Assembly: GCA_031002005.1 (NCBI GenBank)
Contig: CM061921.1
Location: 143,315,283-143,379,282 of the forward strand
Length of the DNA: 64,000 bases
Origin: Vandiemenella viatica
Taxonomy: Eukaryota; Arthropoda; Insecta; Orthoptera; Morabidae
Direction: 5' to 3'
Shown: piece after piece, positions 33,090 through 44,708 of the stretch
Position numbering within the stretch: the first letter of the stretch is position 1
How the letters are laid out: every line of letters begins with the position of its first letter
The notes under the pieces: model-generated
The model's database searches: none
What the model was told of the DNA's origin: nothing
The model's input: the letters and a program-made list of their open reading frames with translations, nothing else
Program-made: the position numbers and the translations under genes

Positions 33090-34220
33090 CTTGATGGAAC
33101 ATATCCAGACAGGTAAATACGTCATAACAATAGCAAGAACTGTAAGGTGTTAAGGGTTTCAGATGATCAAATAATTTGCCTGTGACAGAAACGGATGTAG
33201 TCAGTTACCTGCCACCATGCAGATCACCATATGGCTACGATAGTAAAAACTAGACGGATTCAGGGGATAAAGGGTTTCAAAGGAAGAAATTTTCTCATTG
33301 ACATTAATATTAAAGAGGCCGGGTCAAAAATAAACAATGATCTATTCATATCTTATGAGGGTTCCGATACGTTTCGAATTACGTTAAATGGCACATGCTG
33401 TACGAAATTTAAAGTAGTTTCATCGAAAATACTGATGCAGAGGATAAATTTATAATATGCACAACAATCAGATGGCTTTAATGAGAGAATAATGAAGATA
33501 CAAGTAGTTTGAAAGCGGATGAAGAAAGGCTGTAGTCTGTCACCAATGATATTGAATTTGGATATTAACAAAGAACTGAAGCAAATAAAAATTGTGAAGT
33601 GGAGTAGAAATACGTAAAGAAAGAATCAGTATGCTGAGATCTTCTGATGATATGTCCTGTTCACTGAAACAGTGAAGCTGTAAAAAATTACAGAATATTA
33701 TGAATAAAAGTGGAAAAAAGTCTGTACTTGATATAGAGGAAAGCAAAGATAGACGAGAGTAATGAATACGAGCAAAAACGTAAAAAGGACGAGGATGTAA
33801 AAGGAGAATTTTATTACTTAAAAAGCATAAAAAAGCAAAGAAGATGTCGGAGCCAAATAACAGTAGCAATGGGAAACTTTTAGAAACAGAAGTTTACATG
33901 AGAAGGAATTTATCTTTTTAATACCTGTAGGTGTGCGTGCATACAGTCTGTGGATATTAAGAGTATACATTTAAGAATCTAAGGGAACGAAAGATAGCAG
34001 TATTTGGAATATGATGGTGAATGATTTTCAAATTATATGGACCAGGAAACTGACACATAATAAAACTGGTACATCCAAAAACAAAAAGATATGTGGTTCT
34101 CAGTTTGTGACATAAAATATTATTTAATTTGATAATACAGGTAATATTGGAGAGGAAAAGTAGCTGGATAGTAAGAGATTTAGCGAAGGAAGTAAATTAA
34201 TTAATGGAGAGATAATGGGC
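33090..34220 (+). pseudogene. LINE-A reverse transcriptase relic
   Basis: Across several frames one can read YNMHNNQMALM, KKGCSLSPMILNLDI (RT motif 'QGCSLSP'), then, around 33640, SSDDMSCSLKQ (the site of the catalytic 'FADDM', damaged), TRVMNTSKNVKRTRM, RCRSQITVAMGN and SSIWNMMVNDFQIIWTRKL. The order follows the RT and thumb of LINE-A. Many stops and frameshifts make it a dead copy. Coding upstream of about 33430 is not certain. Confidence 0.7.
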
Positions 34221-34412
34221 TTCGTTCTTTACCTTCTTTCATCTCTTAAAAACTAACTCTTAAAGCACCCATCACTTTCTTCAGTATACTTAATAACATT
34301 AATCACAAAAAGGCAACGGGGCACTATCCAACTAAAAATTCCATCTGGGAGCTGCTACGAAACTTCAGACGCCAATATGCGGTCTAGCAGAATGTCCACG
34401 TTTTATATCGGG

Positions 34413-34655
34413 ACCGAGCGAGGTGGGTGAGTGGTTAACACTCTGGCCTCGCATTCGGGAGGACGCCGGTTCGAATCCGGGTCCGGGTATCCAGATTTGG
34501 GTTTTCCATGGTTTCCCTAAATCACTCCAGGCGAATGCCGGGATGCTTCCTTCAAAAAGGCCATGGCCGAATTCCTTCCCGTTCCTTGTCCCCAGTCCCA
34601 TCCCGCCTCTAAAGACCTTAGCCGTCGACGAGGCGTAAAGCAGTTAAAAAAAAAA
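34413..34655 (+). mobile_element. SINE-1 copy, full length, TTAGCC subtype
   Basis: One of the best copies: both promoter boxes, five-A body run, CTTAGCCGTCGACGAGGC and a poly(A) tail. A perfect 9-bp target duplication TATATCGGG flanks it (34404-34412 and 34656-34664). Confidence 0.96.
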
Positions 34656-34664
34656 TATATCGGG

Positions 34665-36359
34665 GTTCCTTACCTTGAATTCGAAAAATCATGGGAAACA
34701 GAAATGTTGATTATCGTAACAGGATTCCGAATATTCTTTCCCACTCCACCCACCAATCAATGTCGGTATAGACAATTACATCCGACGGCAGGATTATACA
34801 GCATAGTGCTAGTTGCTGATTGTACATCGTTAACGAAGTTGCAGACATGATTTGTAATTACTGAGTCTTACGACTGTCCGATCAAACAGGTATCCTATAG
34901 CCACAAATTTATCTCTACCCTCTATGCTGCTATGATGTTCTTATCCTTAACTCTGATTTGCCAGTTATGTGGTGCAGTTCTGAACAGCCTGTTAAACGTA
35001 ACAAGAGTGCTCACTGGAACTTACATTACTAAAATATGTTGAGAAATGATTTATAAAACATTTAGAATTTTGACATTTTGACTTACTTGACAAAAAAAAA
35101 AAAAACTTAAAAAACAAATGTATGTGTTGTTGTGTTTTCTAGTCTTAATAAATGCTTCTGAGATAAATATTCACTTTCCCCAGAATAAGCAAAGCTACAT
35201 AACTCTCATCTTCGTTTAGTAATACCTGAAAACAAATGTAAGTATGCTGATAACATTAAATCTTTCTCTGATGACCTCTACGTCGAAGAGGCGTAAAGCC
35301 ATAAGCCAAAAAAAATGTTCAATAGAAAATTGGTACATATTCTAAAGGAACCACAGGGGTGTTGGGCTGAAGCACATTGTATAACCAAGTTTAAAGGCCG
35401 AATTTATAGATACTTTTCCACAGAAAATGTTTCTATTGTGTTTCGTTAGTGATACTACGCGGTAATGTAGGAGGGAATGTATAATACGAAGTAAAGTAAA
35501 TTTATTATTCGATGTGGTTAAATATGCAAATTAAAATTCGTTTAAAATTTAAGCTTTTGTTGTTCATGTCTCTTTGAGTTTAACAATGAATCTTACGTTT
35601 TCAATCAATGGTAACAGAGAAAAAGACAGTATTCAAGAAAAAGTTTCTGTTTTGAAAAATTAGGTTTTATGAACCATTGTATAGCATCTAATAAAAATGT
35701 AGCAGTTTTTGTGAAATAACCATATACATTTGCACTTATGATTTACAGGTCTGATAACGTTTTGCAATCTGCAAATCAATTCTAAAAACAACTATAATTT
35801 ACGTCGTTTGTTTTGCAAACATTTCTCTAATAGCTCCGCAGATATCCAATAAATTCTCGTAAACTTCATAGTAATGTATGTGTGTTCATATAAATGGTAG
35901 ATTTGAGTTTAATAACTAGTAGATAAACAGAAATTACGGTTTGCTAATATATTTAACAGCTGCTCTTAATAATCTGTTCTGAACAAATAACTGTACTGAA
36001 ATGATCTAATTCCTATTAAACTTTATGTTTAGCCATATCTGTTTGTTAGTGATGCGATTATATCGTGACGATTGTATGTTTTATTAAGAACCCTAGTAAT
36101 ATAATATGTTTGTATCTAATAAATCAGTTCTTAATTACATATCGACTATCGTAAAATAGATGAATTAGTGTTAAATTGTAAGTTCCACTTCACAGAGTTA
36201 TCATAAATATGATACTTTAGTAACTACGAAAGATTTTTTAGCTTTTTTTTCATTACAGGTATATATTATGATCATGTACTGGGTTATTCCAAAGAAATGA
36301 ACAAATTACTATATACGAATTATTGATGTGGAAGCAACCATAGTATTTTTCCCCTTAAG
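34665..36359. other. Unassigned AT-rich stretch
   Basis: No gene recognised. It includes a SINE-1 3' fragment at 35265-35316. Confidence 0.5.
35265..35316 (+). mobile_element. SINE-1 3' fragment
   Basis: Only the last part remains: GATGACCTCTACGTCGAAGA, GGCGTAAAGCCATAAG and an A8 tail. Typical of a strongly 5'-truncated retroposition event. Confidence 0.8.
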
Positions 36360-36565
36360 GCTTTACGCCTCGTCGACATTTTTAGGGATGAGAGATGATT
36401 GGAGCCAAGAAAAGGGAAGGAATTTGGTCATGTCCTTCCGAAGGAACCATCCTGTCACTGACCTGTAGTGATTTTGCGAAACCAAAATCTGAATGGCCAG
36501 AGGTTGAATTTAACCCGCGTCCTCTCGAATGCATGGTCAGAGTGTTACTGCTTATCATCCGGAGC
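36360..36565 (-). mobile_element. SINE-1 copy, diverged
   Basis: Minus strand: GCTTTACGCCTCGTCGAC, GGGAAGGAATTTGGTCATG, a short body deletion around CCAAAATCTGAATGG, and a damaged box B (GAATTTAACCCG). Confidence 0.82.
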
Positions 36566-36863
36566 AATGGGCGGTTCTCTAAAGTAATTCATCAAGTTAC
36601 GTTAAGGGCTTACAAGAGATCAGTGAATTCTCTTTTAACTATATGGCATTTACGGAAGCAATAGTCTAATGCTTTCTGTATCGACACTAGCAGTAATTTT
36701 TGAGTTTCCCATGGCATTTCTCTGACTTAACTTGTACCAAAATTAGGTACTGTTTATTCATTCACTGATACGTTAATACTATTTTTAGTGCCATTGTGGA
36801 TTTATATTTGAATTCCTAAAGTGCATAAAACAAAGGTTTATAGATTGTTTTCTGTAAAAATAT

Positions 36864-36974
36864 CAGGCCAAATACCTTCCCGTTCCTTGCTCCCATTCCT
36901 TTCCCGCTTCTAACGACCTCGACGTCGACGAGGCGTAAAGCCATAAGTAAAAAAAAAAAAAAAAAAAAAAAAAA
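36864..36974 (+). mobile_element. SINE-1 3' fragment with A26 tail
   Basis: 5'-truncated copy starting in the body (CAGGCCAAATACCTTCCCG) and running through CTCGACGTCGACGAGGCG to 26 uninterrupted A. The long pure tail suggests recent insertion, although the body differs from consensus. Confidence 0.88.
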
Positions 36975-37294
36975 TTACCACCATGCCTCTTCCATTTTTG
37001 ATCTATAAGTTTGAAAGACTGCTTTTAAAGTGACTTTTCCTTAGCGAAAAATGTTATTTTTACCTTTACATGTAGCTTGCTAGTTATTCGATACCGGTGA
37101 TTACGATAAGAACAATTTTACAAATACCATTATTTAAACACATTTTTAGATACAAAAAATCAATATTATGGTAGTGATTGTGACGATTCACTCCAGCGTG
37201 CAATGCAAACATTCATAACATTGAAAAACTGTCAAACAATGTGAAGATCATTTCTAATTTCTGTACTGATTGTAGCAAAATCTTTAATCTTCAC

Positions 37295-37534
37295 GTCGGG
37301 TGTGGTGGGTGAGTGGTAATGCTCTGGCCTCGCATCGGAAAGACGCAGGTTCGATCCTCATCAGGCAATCCAGATTTCGGTTTTCAATGGTTTCCCCAAA
37401 TCACTCCAGGGGTATGCCGGGATGCTTCCTTCAAAAAAGGTCATGGCTGATTCCATTCCCATTCATTGTCCCCAGTACTTTTCCCCTAATATGACTTCGA
37501 CGTCGACGAAACGTGAAGCCAAAAGAAGAAAAAT
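37295..37534 (+). mobile_element. SINE-1 copy, CGACGTC subtype
   Basis: Full length with slips: a one-base loss in the head and TTCGATCCTCATC at box B. The flanks AATCTTCAC (37286-37294) and AATTTTCAC (37535-37543) match at 8 of 9 positions. Confidence 0.9.
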
Positions 37535-37672
37535 AATTTTCACATGGTATGGGAAAGATGGAATGTTAAAATTTATAATAGGATGATTATCGCACCATCA
37601 GGTTTCATGTTACGAAATTTTTCTTTATTGTCCACGGACAGTAAACAGCTTCAATTTCGAGAAGTAACAGAG

Positions 37673-37830
37673 TTTTTTTTCCCTGTCATCAGTCTTTCGA
37701 CTTGTTTGATGCAATCCTTCATCCTTTCCTATCTTGTGCAACCTCTTTATCTCTACATATCCCTTACAAAACACGTCCTCAATTATGTGCTTCATATATT
37801 CTAATCTCTGTCTTACTCTACAGTTCTACT
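37673..37830 (-). pseudogene. LINE-A 3' end fragment
   Basis: The T-run at 37673-37680 is the poly(A) tail. The minus strand then reads back through the C-terminal coding end (RIASNKSKD-stop, then AQDRK and IYE.HN.GRVL), parallel to 60774-60950. Strongly 5'-truncated with broken frames. The stop lies only about 10 bases before the tail. Confidence 0.75.
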
Positions 37831-38103
37831 CCGCCGCTATCATGACAATACAACCTTCAAGGAAGATAAGTCTCGAAATAATTTATCCATCAATCATGAT
37901 GCAGGACAAAGTTCAGATAAGAAGCAACGGATTCCATCCATTATCTGCTATTCGTCTCTCACTTGATTCTTGCTGAGAAAAACTCTTTGTGAAGACACTT
38001 GTTGAGACGTTGGCTTCATAAATTACTTTTGGATTAGGGGCCTCTTTTCCTCTTCGTGCACACGAGTTGATGACATCGACGCTCTTGTTTTCAATCCATT
38101 AAT

Positions 38104-38150
38104 AACGCGTTTCGAATAAGCTTTTGACACAAGCTTCGCTTACCTGGACC
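38104..38150 (-). ncRNA. Hammerhead-like relic (weak)
   Basis: The minus strand contains AAGCTTGTGTCAAAAGCTT, then TTCGAAACGCGTTATT. The CGAAACGCGT end with self-complementary ACGCGT fits the motif class, but no CUGANGA box is seen. Confidence 0.25.
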
Positions 38151-38256
38151 TATGTGTGGTATGGACCAGAGGCAGATCTACGAATTTTCCGAGCCGGGGC
38201 AATAAATGTGAGATTGCCGCCACTTCAAACATTAGTTTGCCGCCTCCATTGCCGAC

Positions 38257-38661
38257 ACAACAAATAACTTATTGAAGTACTTTATTCGTGCAGAAACAAA
38301 CTCATATTTTACAAAAGTTTAAATTAAATTTTCTAAAATCCCACCATCGACTCCAATACATTTTGCAGCTTGCTTCGCAACAGTTCGTGTAGCTCTTCTG
38401 AGTTATGTCTTTACTTTTATGAGGGTAACAGTGTTTACAATGCGAGCGAGTAATTCGTCTCTTGTGTTTACTTTTTTAATGTACACATCGTTTTTCAACC
38501 ATCCCCACACAAAAAACTAATGGGGTAAGTTCCGGCGACCTTGGTGGCCAACGAACTTGTATTGAAGCCGATGTATTGATTTTCTAACAGTTAATTTAAA
38601 CTGTTGTAAAATATGCGTATGTTTTTGCATGAATAAAGTACTTCAGTAAGTTATTTGCGTG
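38257..38661 (-). mobile_element. Internally deleted mariner-type transposon
   Basis: The arms of 57 bp, 38257-38313 and 38605-38661, are inverted copies (CAAATAACTTATTGAAGTAC against CAAATAACTTACTGAAGTAC). Between them, on the minus strand, is a transposase C-terminal relic. It may sit inside an older hAT-like sequence (GAGGCAGATCTACG at 38171). Confidence 0.75.
38290..38560 (-). pseudogene. Mariner-superfamily transposase C-terminal relic
   Basis: Minus-strand frames read WPPRSPELTPL, then after a frameshift WGWLKNDVHLKKVNTRDELL, ARIVNTVTLIK and AKQAAKCIGVDGGILENLI-stop. It corresponds to the region of the third catalytic residue (Asp in the relative at 2.2-2.5 kb, Glu here) to the C-terminus. 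Frameshifted and inactive. Confidence 0.7.
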
Positions 38662-39156
38662 CTCTTGATTATTTTTTGAGGTTTATTTTCTGCATAACAT
38701 TCCAGCACCTGTATTTCGACTTTTTTACTCAATATTGTTCATACTAACACTTCCTTCAATATTTACCATTTCTCCTGAATCACGCTGTATACAGAAATAG
38801 CATATCGTTCGTCTGGTTGGTAGGAACGTTGACATGGGACGGCGAAGCTAAATTTGTCTGCTGCCTCCAAGCTGACGTGAATGGAATGACAGGCTGCTAC
38901 TGGTAGCTGATCCGGGCACAAAATTGGAAGCCGATACAAGTCAGAAGAGACTATATTTGCTGATCACATTATTCTGCAGTTCCATTACATTTAATGCGGG
39001 GTGTAGCGTCGCTGACATTTTACATACAAATTGTCTGTATATGAATATTACCCTAGAATAGTTAGATTCATATCCGATTGCTTCAATGATTTCAAGATTC
39101 ATTTCAACGATAATTGTTTCCTGTATTTTTGTTCTAATATACCTTACAAAACAAAC

Positions 39157-39382
39157 TTTTTTTTTAGTTGTACGGCTTGCCGATATCGATATAATTAGAG
39201 ACGAGATAGGATGTGGAGCAAGCAAGGGGAAAGAATTCGGCAATGGCCTTTTTGAAGAGACAAATCTTGCATTCGGCAAGATTAATTTCTGGAAACCATA
39301 AATCAGAATGGCTGGACGGGGATTCGAACCCACGTCCTACAAAATGTCAGGCCCGAGAAGTACCGTTCACCCAACAGGCTCG
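39157..39382 (-). mobile_element. SINE-1 copy, diverged
   Basis: Minus strand: T9 tail, body GAATTCGGCAATGGCC, an intact box B complement GGGATTCGAACCC, and the head ending GGCTCG. The 3' end is GCCGATATCGATAT instead of CGTCGAC. Confidence 0.85.
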
Positions 39383-41083
39383 ATGGTAATAGCTAAAAAA
39401 CCGTCGTGTCACATCCCAGGCAGATTAATCATCCCAAATGTATCTAAATCGTTTCATTCGTTTATTACTATGTGTTATGCAAAGTATTGAGGTGGATAAA
39501 ATTTCATCTACAGCTGTCCTCAATAGATCCACAAATGAATCATAACACGATATGCCCAACTCTGTGATCTCACAATTTATTATAAATTTAACCAATTTTA
39601 CAACGTAATTCCTGTACAGATTCTTGAAACAGGGAATCCTTTTGTCCTATGGTTCCATCTATATTAATTTACTGCGTTCAGGGTATAACGATCAAGCCGT
39701 TGCCGAACTGTAAACAACAAGAAAAACTTACAGCTAATAATTAGCAGTTTCCAATCTCCGTAACAAAGTGGGTTGCGTTTTGATACCCTTAAAACGGTCC
39801 CATAATTCACATTATCCAATCTCACCCATAATCAGCTGAATGAATGTAGTTTAATTTAAAACGTTCGTTATGTTTCATAACAAACCGATATCGGATTTCT
39901 AGAGAGCGCGTTGTGCATCTGTTTCTGATACTTGTTGAGCCTGTACGAGAAAGAGGGTTCTCTATTCGTTTTTTTATATTTGACGGACGTCTGTTCTTCT
40001 TTTCTTTCTCTCTCATTTTTTTTTTACTGTCTGCTGCAATGTACATAAATTCAGACAGGGAAGGAAAAGAAATATTGAGGATCAGTATTAAGCGAAAAGA
40101 AAAAAATCCTAGCATTACACCAACATACCGGGAACAGCATCGAATATTAATGAGTCATTAACTTGAGTGCATTCAGAAGGGAACTCTAATATCGAGACAT
40201 TTATGATATGGTCTCAAAAGGTGAAATTTCTCTCAACGTTCGACATGAATTCAGTGCTAAAATGTATTGAAATGTAAAAACTTGCATCGTTAGTCTAGCT
40301 AACGCTAATTGCAGTATTTTTAACGCCAAAAGGTGATGGGTAAACATCAGCAATTAATGAGGACTATTTTAAATATCGTGGTACAAAAATTTGTCATCTC
40401 TTACAGTAAAAAACCTTCCATTAAACCAGTTTTTAATAAAATAAGTAAAGGTTCCATTTCCTTACTTGGAATTTCCTGGAAGAAACGACGAAAGCTTTAT
40501 TTTAACAAGTCACGCATTTAAACAAGTTAATAATTCGTTTCTTTTTGTTTGGATCACAAATATCCTGCTTTCAAATACGGAAGATATATGTTCTTTGGAA
40601 AAATCCTTGTTTTTACAAATCTTTAATACACAGAAATATTTCTTCTAACTCAAAGAAAATGGGGGGGGGGAAAAGGGGAGGAAATGGATTATTCTATTTC
40701 AAATGCAGTTTTAGGCGAAAGCCTAATTAATTAGTTTTATACTGAGAACAACATAAGCAGACAAAACTAGTATAATAATATTTTAAAGAATCCTGTAATA
40801 GTTAATCGCACACATATTTTAGACTGGTCATGATGATAAATATTAAGTTTAATGAAATTCTAAAAATTATTTTTGGAATTATCGAATTCATAATTAACCA
40901 TTAGGAAAAATTAGGTTGACAAATATTGACGTCTATTAGATGTGTGTCACTGCCAACATATCATATTCCAGTAAAATTAGTAACAGAATTCACGGAACCG
41001 GGTTGTGAGGTGGAATCCAATTAATAGAATTTTCGTTGCTGTGCCCACGAACCTCAGTTACAGGTGTGCCTATACACAGACTC
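39383..41083. other. Unassigned AT-rich stretch
   Basis: No gene or repeat recognised. A run of G at 40664-40671 and short open frames only. Confidence 0.5.
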
Positions 41084-41094
41084 GATAGCAAACC

Positions 41095-41341
41095 AACCGA
41101 GAGTGGTGGGTGAACGGTTAACGTTCTGGCCTCGCATTCCGGAGGACGCCGGTTCGAATCCCCGTACGGGCATCCAGATTTGGGTTTTCCATGGTTTTTC
41201 CCATATCACTCCAGGCTACTGCCGGGATGCTTCCTACAAAAAGGCCATGGACGAATTCCTTCCTGTTCCTTGTCCCCGGTCCCATCCCGCCTCTAATGAC
41301 CTTAGCCGTCGACGAGGCGTAAAACACTAGGAAAAAAAAAA
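41095..41341 (+). mobile_element. SINE-1 copy, full length, TTAGCC subtype
   Basis: Intact boxes A and B, five-A body run, CTTAGCCGTCGACGAGGC and an A-rich tail. A perfect 11-bp target duplication GATAGCAAACC flanks it (41084-41094 and 41342-41352). Confidence 0.96.
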
Positions 41342-41730
41342 GATAGCAAACCTCTCCAAAATGTATGCAGCAGAACTTTATTTACCAAAGCCAAGGTTGA
41401 GATAGCTTTATTTTTGATTATGACTAGTGCCTGTGTTGCTAGAACTTTTTATCCGAATGAGATATCAGTTTCTTAACATAGAATTCTTTCATTTTTATAA
41501 AGGAAACTAGCTTTACCCGGCATGCATTGGAATGCCTCTTTTTCTTTCTGAAGTGGATACATATATACAGACACATTAAAATGTACAAAATAAATGAAAG
41601 ACAATGATTTTTATGTATTAAATTAAAATTGAAAATGTTTATTCTGGTACTTTGGGATATACAATATTTTTGGTACAATTTTTATGAATAATTTTCACGC
41701 CAATGCAATTGAATATGTTGTTTTTATTTT

Positions 41731-41771
41731 CCGTACGCCTTTCACTTCATTCTGTGAAGCATCTTCAGCGG
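41731..41771 (-). ncRNA. Hammerhead-like motif, left arm
   Basis: Minus strand: CCG, CTGAAGA, TG, CTTC-ACAGAAT-GAAG, T, GAAA, GGCGT, A, CGG. CTGAAGA fits the CUGANGA core. The outer CCG/CGG pair replaces CCA/TGG of the sister motif. The self-complementary hexamer is broken here (AGGCGT). Confidence 0.5.
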
Positions 41772-42012
41772 TTCTGTATTTTACATTGGCTTGTAATTCT
41801 ACCGTGTTTCAGCACCAGTTGTATCTGTAATAGCAGTATTTTGCATTACAGGTGTTTGTTGCATCTTTATGAGTATTTTCGTGTCACTTTCACTGCACTA
41901 TAGATATTGATTTCTGATGGCTTTCATTTGTTTACTGTGTGGTCCTGATGGCTTACATCTGTTTATTGATGCTGAAACACAGTACAATTACAAGCCAATG
42001 TAAAATACAGAA

Positions 42013-42053
42013 CCACTGAAGATGCTTCAAGGAATGAAGTGAAACGCGTATGG
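42013..42053 (+). ncRNA. Hammerhead-like motif, right arm
   Basis: Plus strand: CCA (42013-42015), CTGAAGA (42016-42022), TG, CTTC-AAGGAAT-GAAG, T, GAAA, CGCGT, A, TGG (42051-42053). ACGCGT is self-complementary, so helix III could form in a dimer. Stem I is only 3 bp by simple pairing. Confidence 0.5.
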
Positions 42054-42746
42054 AAAATAAAAACAACATATTTAATTGCATTGGCGTGAAAATTATTCAT
42101 AAAAAATTGATCCTACCGCAATTGAGGAAATGGCCCACAATATCCAGATGTTAATATTTTTGGTCTTTCGTCTTATGCAAAAGCAGAATACCTAGACTTG
42201 TTGGCCGATGGATATGAAAGTTCCCATGTTTTATACCTTTTAATCGGATTATAGTAAGCATTCTGCATCATCATCCACATTAGCAGGTTTCCTACCGACG
42301 CAAAAAAAAAGAAACCTGAAAAGTAGCTTGTGTAAATTAGTCTTAAGAGGTGTGAAGAAATAAGCGGGTGTAAAGCGATTAGTCAACTAGATACAAACAT
42401 CATTAATCACTTATATTAAATCATATGTGCGAAAAGTTCCTTCTGAATAGTTCCAAACGTAACCTTTGCTTAAGGGAAAGTGATGCGTTTTTGTAGACCA
42501 AACGTAGACAATATTTTGTTTTAAAGTATGCAAAGTTACATCGACATTGGATACGAACTGTTGGTTTGTATAAAGAACGTTAACAAAAATTAAGGGACGT
42601 AAAAGGCGAGAACGGTTGGGTTTTTGCAAACCAAATATAGAGAGTGTTTATCTCTTTAAAGTAAATAAACTAACTCAGTCAGCAACCAAAAAGTTAGTTG
42701 GCTACTACCGAAAGGGACATACTAAGCCACTGATCGAATACAGCTC

Positions 42747-42993
42747 CTTTTTTTTTACTTATGGCTTTACGCCTCGTCGACGTCGAGGTCATTAGAGGCG
42801 GGATGGGACTGGGGGCAAGGAACGGGAAGGAATTCGGCCATGGCCTCTTTGAAGGGAGCATCTCGGCATTCGCCTGGAGAGATTTGGGGAAACCATGGAA
42901 AACCCAAATCTGGATGTCCGGACGGGAATTCGAACCGCCGTCCTTCCGAATGCCAGGCCAGAGCGTTAACCGGTCACCCACCACTCTCGGTAA
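42747..42993 (-). mobile_element. SINE-1 copy, full length, CGACGTC subtype
   Basis: Minus strand, complete from poly(T) to the CACCCACCACTCTCGG head. A perfect 10-bp target duplication AATACAGCTC flanks it (42737-42746 and 42994-43003), showing it landed inside the modular retroposon. Confidence 0.95.
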
Positions 42994-43400
42994 ATACAGC
43001 TCTTAACAATTGCTTCTTCCACCCGAATTTGAACCCAAAATCGGACCAAGAAACTGTTAAAAACCAGAGCCTTAACTACTGAGCTACCACACCACTCTGT
43101 TTTAAGATAAGCACTATTAGAATCGGATAAAAACTGTTAATTTGCATGAAAAAACGTTTCAAAAAATTAAAGGGGAGTAAAGGAGGAGAGCGGTAGGAGT
43201 TTGTAGATCAAACGTATACAGAATTTTTCTATTTGTTTTAATGTATGCATGTGCAGACGTCCATCGAAATCTAATAAAAACAGTGTTCTTGTTTGAATAA
43301 TATTGCCATATATTAAAAGGATGGTGTAAGCTAGTAGAGGGGTGGGATTTTGCAAACCAAATATGCGGAAAGCTTTTCTGTTTGTTTTGAAGCGAAAAGA

Positions 43401-43673
43401 TTTTTTTTTTTTTGTAACTGCTTTACGTCTCTTTTTAACATCGAGGTCTTTAGAGACGGGAAAGGATGGGGGGGGGGGGAGGGCAAGGATGGGAGCAAGG
43501 AATGGGAAGGAATTCGGCCATGGCCTTTTGAAGGAAGCATCCCGGCATTTGCCTGGAGTGATTTGGGAAAACCATGGAAAACCCAAATCTGGATGCCCGG
43601 ACGGGGATTCGAACCACCGTCCTCCCGAATGCGAGGCGAGAACGCTAACCGTTACACCGCCCCGCTCGGTCCA
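43401..43673 (-). mobile_element. SINE-1 copy with G-rich insertion
   Basis: Minus strand with a T13 tail and intact box B complement. A perfect 11-bp target duplication AAGCGAAAAGA flanks it (43390-43400 and 43674-43684). It is longer than consensus because of a G-rich expansion at 43468-43490. The 178-codon minus-strand open frame here is only SINE translation. Confidence 0.95.
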
Positions 43674-44433
43674 AAGCGAAAAGAAACTGTAAGTCCACAG
43701 CATGAAGATTATTGAATGCTACGGAAGGAAGTGTACTAAGCCTTGTGTAAGAGGCAGGTCGATTAATTCTTTCCTCTGGGACGTATAGTTCAAGGTGAAA
43801 TCCGAACCACATATCAGGAAAAGCTCATGTGATCAAAGTTCACGCTTCCACCGTGATTTCAACCTGGGAACATTTCCTGAAACTTTAGAAAGTAAGTGCC
43901 TTCACCACTGTGCTACCAGACCACTCTGTTTTATTACATATGTGCGCTGTGTACCATCAAAATTGGATAAAAACGATGGACTTGTACAACGAACGTTGGC
44001 AAAAAATAAGTGGTGGGGGTAAAAGAGAAGTGAGGTTAGGTTTTTCAAAGCAAATGCAGTTCATACTTGTGGAAAGTTCCGTGGATATCGGATAAAAGCT
44101 GTGGTTTAATGCAAATAAAATTTCCAATAATGAAGGGGAGGGGGAAAAATGGTTGGGCTTTTTTAAACCAAATAGGCAGTTTTTTTCTGTTTGTTTGAAA
44201 GTAACATGCTAACATACTCCTCAACCTAAAGGTTGATTGAATCCTCCCGAAAAATGTGTACTAAGCTCTGGGTCAGTGCAGGAAAGCTAGTTCCTTTCCT
44301 CTGCACCTACAGTTTAATGTGGATTCTGAATCATGGAACGTCCTGGCGTAACACCAATGATGAAATATAACTCTTAAAAATTCCTTCTCGCACTGGGATT
44401 TGAACCCGTGTCCAGAGACACAATGGTCGAGAA

Positions 44434-44708
44434 CAGTGGCGGTCAACCTTTTTAGCAGCCAGGCGAAATTTTAGAAATAGAATTTTCAATCCTGCCGCAC
44501 GAACTAATATCTCGGGAAAAATTGCTTGAATATGTTTATGAAGGAAAAGAAATCATTAAAAATGAAACTATGTATTTAATGAAGTATTAAAAATACAATT
44601 ATTTTAATGCGTTGAAATCAAAAGGAATGGTGCATAGTGTAGTAGTGTTAGATACTACTGTTGCAATATTATACCACTGTTGTATATTATAATGTTGGCC
44701 ATCCCTAG
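44434..44708. mobile_element. hAT-like MITE inside the modular retroposon
   Basis: The left end is CAGTGGCGGTCAACCTTTTT and the right end, reversed, is CTAGGGATGGCCAACATT. Removing it restores the module order seen in neighbouring modules (…GAGAA|GCAAGCACTTTAACCAC). The flanks GTCGAGAA and TGTAGAAG are a partial match only, so the exact ends and target duplication are uncertain. Confidence 0.55.

Larger units (their letters stand above)
41675..42152. mobile_element. Foldback retroelement with hammerhead-like arms
   Basis: A perfect 12-bp target duplication AATATTTTTGGT flanks it (41663-41674 and 42153-42164). The arms of about 140 bp (41675-41816 and 41969-42116) are inverted copies, each carrying one hammerhead-like motif. 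The right side continues to GAAATGGCCCACAATATCC, a segment also found at 15150. Inverted end units plus a target duplication of this length fit Penelope-like insertions; no reverse transcriptase is present here. Confidence 0.8.

Noticed and set aside
39178..39195. ATCGAT near 39.18 kb as part of the hAT family at 47-48 kb
   Set aside because: A single occurrence inside a SINE-1 copy, where it replaces the CGTCGAC site by mutation.
43167..43703. 178-codon minus-strand open frame
   Set aside because: It runs through a SINE-1 copy with perfect target duplications. The repeated SGGRWFESPSGHPDLGFPWF-type peptide is the SINE head and body in translation and appears at other copies too.
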